Assembly (NCBI GenBank): GCA_037576195.1
Contig: CM075102.1
Span: forward strand, 5,146,001 to 5,210,000
DNA length: 64,000 bases
Direction of reading: 5' to 3'
DNA from: Phytoseiulus persimilis
Taxonomy: Eukaryota; Arthropoda; Arachnida; Mesostigmata; Phytoseiidae
Shown: positions 57,046 to 64,000 of the stretch, piece after piece
How positions within the stretch are numbered: position 1 is the first letter of the stretch
Layout: each line of letters opens with the position of its first letter
Made by a program: the position numbers and the translations under genes
Notes under the pieces: generated by a model
What the model was told of the DNA's origin: nothing
Seen by the model: only the letters and a program-made list of their open reading frames with translations
Databases searched by the model: none

Positions 57046-59533
57046 TATAGATATTGCAGTAAATCTACTGATGCTTTCTCCTGGAATTCCTCAAGAAACT
57101 ACTTCCTCGAGTTCTACCTAATTGTCAGTCAGAGGAGTGGCATCCCTCAGAATGTCCTGAGAGCTCTCTCCAATCCTCTGTGAACTGTGACCGATGTCGA
57201 TGTTGAAGAACGGTAGCATGATAAAAGTCTAGCTACCTCGGTTCTCGCTGATTGAGCTTCTACGGTCGAACCGAAAACCCCATCGACCAGAGCGGAGGTA
57301 TCCATCTGTGGCGTACGGATAGGCCCCAGCGCTAAGCGTCTGGCACATTACATCCATGTCACACAAGGAGCACACATTCCAAATGGAAGATTGAGCCGCC
57401 TGAAAGTTTACAGAGCGAGATGAAATGTACATTTTTCATTTAAGCATAAATTCTCCGAATAAGATCGAGCAGGGCTGCAATTGATCAAAATACGAGGGCT
57501 GCATCTGCATTGAGTTCGCCCGGTGGTTCATGGTCACCATCAGCTGGCGAGGGGATTCCTGGATACTTGGTGAGCTCTCGAGGTCAAACCGCAGAATCGA
57601 TGAATGGACAGTGCTTTATTTCCCCGATTCCCAGAAACATGGATGTGATTCCTCGTAAGTAGATATTTGAAGGGTTCCTTGCATATCAGATCTGGTAACT
57701 GGGTACCTGGCCAACGAACACAGCATGGAGCACCATGCTCGATCGCTTCGCGTCTCTGTTCTCCGCTAGAAACACATATCTGCCCGTAGACTCCCATGGT
57801 ATGATAGGAGAATCATCTTCCGAGAGTCACTCTGACGATCGACAGAAATACTGCTCAGCGAATCGACGGTCCGCGGGAGTCGACTGAATCATCGCGATCC
57901 TCTCAGGAATCGACGAACCTCACGCACACTTTCTCGGTTTCCCTCTTGGATTTCTATAGCAGGTTACGGAGTGAAGGCCATTGTCTCGGAAAAAAAACAT
58001 GGCTGCTCAGCAGTGAAATCAGTCGAGAGAGGAGGAGAAGCAGACAGCCGAACGGCGGAAGGTTTGGAATGTTCAGGGCTCTTGAGAGTGACCAGCTTGC
58101 TTCGCGCAGCGATGTGATCTCGTGAGCCTAGAGTGGGACTCACCGGCCGGTGGATGACGAGAGCTAACCAGCAGTACTGTTACTGGTCGATTGTCGACCC
58201 CGTTGCAGTATGAGAGGAACTATGTTTCGTTCGAAAGCTCAGCGAACAAGCAGGGACCCAACGAGGTAAAGTGGAGACACAAACTTCAATGGAGGATTGG
58301 GAGCCCAGGGAAACGGATGAGATTGCAATTTCGAGCGCCGGAAGAGCTGAGCTCCCGGCGCTGATCCGAATCTGTAGACGTCTGATGATGTTCCTTGAAA
58401 TCCTTGAGTCCGCGATACTTCCGACAGGTTAGAGAGAAGTCTGGATTCGCAGCGACCGGGATTCCAGACAATCGGTACGTTTCGTTTAAAAGCGATTCTC
58501 GATGCAATTGTGTTTTCTGTGTGTCAACTTCGGCAAACGTCTCAGGCAATGTGTCTCCGTCAAATGTGATGCGACTTTCGTAAGGTGTGTATCCAAAGAT
58601 CACAGGTTTCAATTACTAGTATTCTCAAGTCATTATGAACTGCTCGTTTTCTCCTCATGAATATCTCAGGAAGAACGTGTCATTTTGAACAACAGAAAAA
58701 CAGAATTCAGTGGGACACTACCATTCCAATGCCGTTTGATATTGCACTGAAGCACATGGCCTAAGAAGAGCGCCCGAATTGGCACGGAGGACACTCATTG
58801 ACGTCCTGGCGAACCTATCGAGGCTCGTGATATTCACGCCTTCGGATCATGCTTCATCGTTCATGCTGCAATGAATGCGCTGTTGTGAAGATATCTTCAA
58901 GGAAGTTCGAGGTGTCGACGAAACGTCGAAAAGGTTGTCCTGGGGCTCTCCAGCTGTGTTTTCCGCTCCATCCGTGCCTAACGAGAATCGGCGACACGAA
59001 CAGGTGTTCTGCTGCAGCCGATGTCAGTGAGCAAACTACTCTGATGTATACTCATGTACTAGAGTACATGCGAAGGGATCCTGAAGATAAGTAGCTCCGC
59101 ACAACTACGGGAGCTGTGAGCCAGAGCGGGTGGAAAACCATGAGCCGTGTGAAAGCTTCCTCTCGCGATCCCTCGCAGCCCCGAATACTGGAAGCGCCTC
59201 TCCAATACGAGCCTCGGTGAAGTCGCCTGGAACAAGTTTATAGCGGAAAATGCGGAAGCAGAAAGTGAATCAAACATACCCGAGACCCACGTGCTGCTGA
59301 AGCACGCTACTGCAGCTTCGAATTCGCTCTCTACGAGAGAGGCGCTGCCGTGAAGTCGGCGTGGTGGAGAGGGAACAGTCTGGGGTTCTGAGCCCTTAAG
59401 GACGATTCCACGAATACCTCGCTATCATTCTCGCTCGTACCTGTGTCCTCGGAAGGTTGAATGCCCTTCGCTCAGTGCTCACATGGTCCACTGCTGAATT
59501 CCATCACAAGCCCTCGGATCACCCAGCTCAGAC

Positions 59534-59902
59534 ATGGACTTCGAAGGAGTCGAAAATGTACGAGAGATCTTCGTTGTGGTCAACCTCTACATTGACCCTT
59601 CCAACGACATTCTCTCGCCTCCGCCATCGAGTGATGACGAAGATACCGATGGATCTGATCTCGACTCCGAAGATTCCGATGGATCCGATCTTGATTTCAA
59701 AGATTCCGATGGATCCGATCTTGATTTCGAAGACTTCGATATGGGTGATATCCTGGAGGATGAGGATCCCGGAGAGGATTGGGAGGAAGATCACGAGGAG
59801 GATCTGGAGGAGCGCCTTGTAGAAATGTTCCCGACGCCGCCAACCTCCGATGACGATGAGCCCGCGGAGGACTTGGCCGAACCGATGGACGAAGGATTCT
59901 GA
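59534..59902 (+). CDS. Acidic protein family, copy D
   Basis: 122 residues, the longest copy, intact. It has an additional 30-nt in-frame Asp/Ser block compared with copy C (DSDGSDLDF repeated). Ends are conserved apart from MDEGF. AATAAA at 59996-60001. Confidence 0.62.
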   Translation: MDFEGVENVREIFVVVNLYIDPSNDILSPPPSSDDEDTDGSDLDSEDSDGSDLDFKDSDGSDLDFEDFDMGDILEDEDPGEDWEEDHEEDLEERLVEMFPTPPTSDDDEPAEDLAEPMDEGF

Positions 59903-59995
59903 TCCAAAAAGTCCTGATGGATGTAAGGACTTGGAATTCGGAAGATTCATAAGAGATATTCCATATCAGTGGCAGATACCTCTGTCTATGCCATG

Positions 59996-60001
59996 AATAA
60001 A
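59996..60001 (+). promoter_or_regulatory. Candidate poly(A) signal for acidic ORF D
   Basis: AATAAA 94 nt after the stop codon. Confidence 0.4.
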
Positions 60002-60898
60002 TACAGATATTGCAGTAAATCCACTCATGCTTTCTCCTGGAATTCCTTAAAGGACTACATTGTCGAGTTCTCCGTGATTGTCAGTCAAAGAAGGGGCATA
60101 CCGAAGAATTTCCAGAGGGCTCTTCCCGGTTCTCTGTGAACGGTGGCCGATGTTGATGTTTTTCAATGGTGGCATGATGAAAGTCGGGGGACCTTGATTC
60201 TCACTAATTCGATCCAAGCGGCGAGATCCATCGTTAAGATGAGGAGAATCAGGGCGAACTTACGATGGAATCAACGCGTCAAGACGGACAAAACGCAGTG
60301 ATCCGTAGAGTTTCAACTCTGCTGAGACGAATAACAGAGCAAGAATGATCCGGAGTCTCAAAGCACCACGAGATGCTCTGAGATGTCCGAAAACCGCCAT
60401 CGCTCATGTGTTGCCGGTGGACGATCTCAATCAGGTGGGTTCGCCGTGATTCGAAAGGCATTTTTGAGAAAGCGATTCCTGGATGCGAGCATCCTTTCAA
60501 AAAAACTCGAGAGCGCCGAACATAGCGAGAGATCCTCAAGGATCAGAGGGTTTACAGCTGTCGGATGTAAGAGACTGTAGAGGTTTGCTCTCATCTCGGA
60601 AGCTCCCCGGAGAAGCCAGATATCTCCCATGCGACCTTGGTGAGCTGACTTGACATGTGCCAGGGGAAGATCTCGTATTTCGTGGCATTCCGAGGCAACC
60701 CAGCCATTCCGGCTCTCCGAGTACGGTTTACGATTCTTGAGGAGCGTCTGTGTTCGCGAGTCATCAGGGATCACAACCCCGTTGGTTTTGGAGACGTTAT
60801 CCACTGAATCCATCTGAGATTTGGTTTGGTATTGGTTGGTATTGGTATTTATTTATCCTCATGTATATATGACACTTTCGTTTCAGTGGCGAGTTGCC

Positions 60899-61276
60899 TC
60901 AGCGGATATTTGTAGTTTCTTTCTCCCACTGCTGTAGGAGTCTCTTGGTGTGGCCTGTCATCTCTGAGGAGGGGTTTTCGTCGAGCCCCAGTCGATTTAG
61001 TGTTTCCTCTTCCTCGTGGTATATTTCGTTGCATTCCCAGATGACGTGGCTCAGGGTTTCCTGGTTTACTCCACATCTAACGCATGTGGTATCTAATCCC
61101 GGTTCGGAGTTTTTTCTGAATTCTCTGGTCCTGAGCATACCTGCTCGGCTCAGTGCCAGCAGAGCCGAACCTCGACTGTTGTCGTATGGACTGTTTCTAT
61201 GTCCCATTCCAGTCGTGTGGGTTCGGTAACGGGTCAGGCTACTTTTGTATCTCATCGAGCTTCTCCAGTTTGTCAT
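60899..61276 (-). pseudogene. LINE C-terminal Cys/His domain
   Basis: CVRCGVNQETLSHVIWEC (about 61035-61095) is a CCHC-like cluster commonly found at the C-terminus of LINE ORF2. It is in a different frame from the preceding segment. Confidence 0.75.
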
Positions 61277-61350
61277 TTCAGTTTCGCGTATCCTTTCCTT
61301 GATCGCTTTGTTGAATATCCCCTGTAGAGGTGTACCTAGTTTCGTGTACG

Positions 61351-62743
61351 TCAGTGTGATGTCTTCGCACTTGTATACACGGCGTAACTCCTGTTCTCTC
61401 CGATATACTTTTGTTCCGACTCAGTTAGATCCATCATGTTCAGTATGGCTTTCGGCCATCTATGGTCAGGCATGGACTTGATTCTGGTGAGATATCTTGT
61501 CTTGCTCTGGGCTTCTCTCGCCTCGAACGAAGCCCAGCCCAGTTCTCCTGTGACGAATTCGTTTGCCACTCTACTGTTGGGGATACCAAGAGCGTACCTC
61601 CCCGCCTCCGTTTGGGCTGTTGTTATTTTCTTTTGCAGAGTTTTGGACATAACTGTGACCGCATTTGCGTATGTGAGCGATGGAACTGCTACCGCTTTCC
61701 ATAGAGTCCTGGAGATTTCAAATCGATTGAATCCCCATAAGGCTCTCGCTCTCAATTGGTTTTGGACTCTCTGAGATTTTTCTAGCCAGATGGTTTCCTG
61801 GCGATCTAGGTAGTTCTCAGAGTTCGAAATAGTTATTCCCAGGTATTTATAGTGCGTGTCGCAAGGTATTGTCTTCCCTTGGATTGTGAGGGGTCTCTCC
61901 TGTGCTGTTACGCCCTTGGAGAATACCACAATCGCACTTTTTGAGGGATTGAATGTTGAATGCGGCCGAGCAGTCCAAGAAACAACACACCAGTCCGTTT
62001 TTGAGCCGTCTGGATACTTCTATGGCACTCGTGAGGATGAAGATATTGTCTTCCCCTCGGCGGTTCTTTCGGAAGCCGGCCTGTGCCTCTCCTATCAGAT
62101 TTTTCTCTTCCAGCCATTCTGAGATTTTGGATCCCAGTATCTTCATGAATATCCGGTAGAGTACTGGGGAGATTGTGAGTGGTCTGTAGGTAAGCAGATT
62201 TCCTCTGGTAGAGTTTGGCTTCTCTATCATGACGAGTCTACCTTCTTTCCACTCTCTGGGGATTTCTTCTTTGCCAGCTAGGATCTTGTTGAATAGTTGG
62301 GTTATGTATCCCCTTCCTACTTCATCGAAATCCTTAAGTATACCACTTGGAGTCCCGTCCAGGCCCATCGCGGATGCTTTTGACATGCTGGACAGTGCCT
62401 TCGAGATGTCCGTCTCTGTGAGTATAATTCCGGTCTCACTGATTCTGTCCGCTGGTGGGATCACGTCATTAGCCGGCGTGTCCCCGAAGAGTTCCTTCCC
62501 CACATGAGTCAAGTGGCTAACAATGTGGGGTCCTGATACTACATTCCCGGATTCGTCCCTCAATGTTTCTTCCTTGTGTTGGCTTCTATTGTTTCGATTC
62601 ACGATCCTCCAGAAGCGTCCGCTCTTCTCATGTCTCGGTGAGTTTAGGATGAATGAGAGGGTTTTTTCCTTCTCTGTTTCGTAGCTCCCTCTCCCCCGCT
62701 TCTCTGACCTTTTGTTGTTGTGCTCTGTAGGCATCCAAGGCAT
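61351..62743 (-). pseudogene. LINE reverse transcriptase with catalytic core missing
   Basis: Motifs in order: GLDGTPSGILKDF, WKEGRLVMIEKP, TYRPLTISPVLYRIFMKIL, EAQAGFRKNRRGEDN, and VCCFLDCSAAF (motif A). The sequence then jumps at about 61950-61965 to a motif D-like NPSKSAIVVFSKG and continues with YKYLGITIS and WKAVAVPSLTYA. Motif B and the Y-x-D-D box between them are absent, and the frame changes at the joint. The joint carries a direct repeat CATTCAACATTCAA. Confidence 0.88.
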
Positions 62744-64000
62744 CTTCCGCTCCTACGCCGGCTTTTCGTGCCGCGCGGTATACTCGGTTAGCCTCTTTCC
62801 TCAGTTTGGTCTCCCGTTTGACTTCCGTGGAGTAAACCATAGGGCGATCTGGCATCTTAAGAGTCCGGCGGGCTCGTTTCGACGCGGATTCGATTTCTCC
62901 CTTGAGCACATCATATGATATGTCATCTTTCAGCATTTTCTCCCACAGCCCTCTCTGGGCTATGGTTGCTGCTTTTCGGGAGTCTATGACCGAGGAGTGG
63001 ATTGTTTTGGGTTTGTCCTTCCCGCGCATCTCACATTGTATCATTATGAGGTTGTGGTCAGATATATCAGTTATCAGTCTCTTCTCGTCAATGTACATGT
63101 GTTGGACAGTCTCACCTGCCAGTGGATTTGCCAACACATATTCAATTACCGCTGATTTCCTGGTATATGTTCCATTGCATTTCTCCGATACATTTAATAT
63201 GATCAGATCGTTTTCCCTTGCAAAGCTTTCGAGCAATTTTCCTCGCATATCTGATTTCCCATCATATTGCTGGATATGCCCGTTCATATCTCCTCCGATC
63301 AGGACAACGTCTGTTATCGTACATTTGGTCCTGATCAGATTCGACAGCTCCTCATAGAGTTTTTCATTCTCATCTTTGTTCTCGTGTGCTACGTATATTG
63401 AGACCAGAATGATTCGTTTCTCTTCACATCTAGTCGCTACAGCTATCCAATCTCTTCCCTTCTCGATCCATTCTTGGTCGAGAATGGAGCTGAGTAGGAT
63501 GCCTGCTCCTCCGGTGGCAGTTTTTCCTGCTGCCACGTTTCTGTTGCTTCCCAGCCATTCGAAACCCTGGATTTTCGGTGGCATTTGTAGGTTTGCTAGA
63601 TGTGTTTCCTGGATCAGAACTATATTGATATCCTCATTCTCGAGCATGTCTAGTTCTAATTGAGTCCATTTGGAATTAGTACACCCATTGATATTTAATA
63701 TTCCGATTTTTATTGAGACATCACTCTCGGGCGTTCTTCCCTTCCTGACTCTCTTTGGGCGTTTTCTCCGTGTTATTCGGGCTGGCTCTCTACCCAGAGG
63801 CTCCGCCCTTTCACACTGGTTGCCGCCACCCGATTCGAAGTTTCCTCTTGCTCGATTCTGCTTCTCTCTGGGTGCAGCTTCCAAGGTGTTAGGAATGCTT
63901 CTTAGCCGGATGACCACGACCTCGGCCCCGTCCGCGGCCTCTAGCGGGGTGTCCTCTTGTCGGAGCTTGCGTTTGTGGTCGTCGACCTTTAGTGCTTGCT
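62628..64000 (-). CDS. LINE APE-type endonuclease region (partial)
   Basis: One open frame runs from the right window edge to 62628. A basic N-terminal stretch (TRRKRPKRVRKGRTPES) is followed by the endonuclease: KIGILNINGCT, IVLIQETHL (catalytic Glu), VLIGGDMNGH (Asp/Asn) and TDISDHNLIMI (final Asp-His). The enzyme nicks target DNA to start reverse transcription. The frame is lost near 62690, where a one-base change moves into the reverse transcriptase frame; the last residues to 62628 are therefore out of frame. Confidence 0.85.
   Translation of the reverse strand, partial: QALKVDDHKRKLRQEDTPLEAADGAEVVVIRLRSIPNTLEAAPREKQNRARGNFESGGGNQCERAEPLGREPARITRRKRPKRVRKGRTPESDVSIKIGILNINGCTNSKWTQLELDMLENEDINIVLIQETHLANLQMPPKIQGFEWLGSNRNVAAGKTATGGAGILLSSILDQEWIEKGRDWIAVATRCEEKRIILVSIYVAHENKDENEKLYEELSNLIRTKCTITDVVLIGGDMNGHIQQYDGKSDMRGKLLESFARENDLIILNVSEKCNGTYTRKSAVIEYVLANPLAGETVQHMYIDEKRLITDISDHNLIMIQCEMRGKDKPKTIHSSVIDSRKAATIAQRGLWEKMLKDDISYDVLKGEIESASKRARRTLKMPDRPMVYSTEVKRETKLRKEANRVYRAARKAGVGAEDALDAYRAQQQKVREAGERELRNREGKNPLIHPKLTET

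Larger units (their letters stand above)
55688..57775 (+). repeat. Related unit E, copy 2 (E')
   Basis: Very close to 41440-43507, offset about 14.25 kb, and also followed by unit N (copy D). E plus N was thus duplicated as one block, while the sequence upstream of E differs between the two places. Confidence 0.9.
57776..60827 (+). repeat. Segmental duplication unit N, copy D (3'-truncated)
   Basis: Follows copy C closely until GATTTGGTTT, where a LINE is joined. The Nanos region that should follow about 1 kb later is absent from the window, either beyond the LINE or deleted. Confidence 0.92.
60828..64000 (-). mobile_element. LINE (non-LTR retrotransposon), partial and internally deleted
   Basis: Minus strand, entering from beyond the right edge: endonuclease, reverse transcriptase, and a C-terminal Cys/His domain. 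The 3' end at 60828 has a short-repeat tail (ATACCAATACC-like units) and is inserted in unit N copy D. Clade not resolved; the layout with APE endonuclease suits the I/Jockey/R1 type. The catalytic core is deleted. Confidence 0.9.

Overview
The window looks like intergenic DNA of an animal, most likely an arthropod and possibly an arachnid. There is no bacterial gene organisation, and almost everything recognisable is a decayed transposable element: Ty3/gypsy LTR elements, LINEs, a Helitron with Rep-helicase and RPA genes, and a MULE DNA transposon. LINE and MULE protein style suggests an arthropod by resemblance only; no host housekeeping gene fixes the species.

Layout. 1-1858: 45-bp minisatellite. 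2144-6493: first copy (A) of a duplicated unit, called N here, carrying a small acidic-protein ORF and a Nanos-type zinc-finger ORF. 6494-9608: no gene seen. 9730-13835: damaged gypsy element (minus). 14082-17912: the same 45-bp minisatellite inverted, split by a 5'-truncated LINE. 17913-18247: Helitron-like 5' end (minus). 18298-21345: mosaic of LINE and Mag-like gypsy fragments. 21803-28011: decayed Helitron (minus) with RPA-like, helicase and HUH Rep segments. 28773-29020: small inverted-repeat element. 29165-36042: repeat G, split by a MULE at 31327-35072. 36043-40476: unit N copy B, followed by a gypsy gag fragment. 41440-43507: related truncated unit E. 43508-48208: unit N copy C, then another gag fragment to 50090. 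50092-53335: uninterrupted repeat G. 53336-55687: mostly unknown, with one broken minus-strand ORF. 55688-57775: second E. 57776-60827: unit N copy D, cut off by a LINE that runs from 60828 past the window end.

The most interesting content is not a transposon. Units N and E form a segmentally duplicated family (C/E and D/E lie about 14.25 kb apart). It contains three intact 183-codon ORFs with a complete Nanos C2HC-C2HC finger pair and six copies of a 107-122 residue acidic protein, one with a stop. Length changes in the acidic family are all in frame. Both ORF types have candidate AATAAA signals downstream. This looks like an amplified, lineage-specific gene pair in a transposon-rich locus. 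Transcription, splicing and function cannot be judged from sequence alone.
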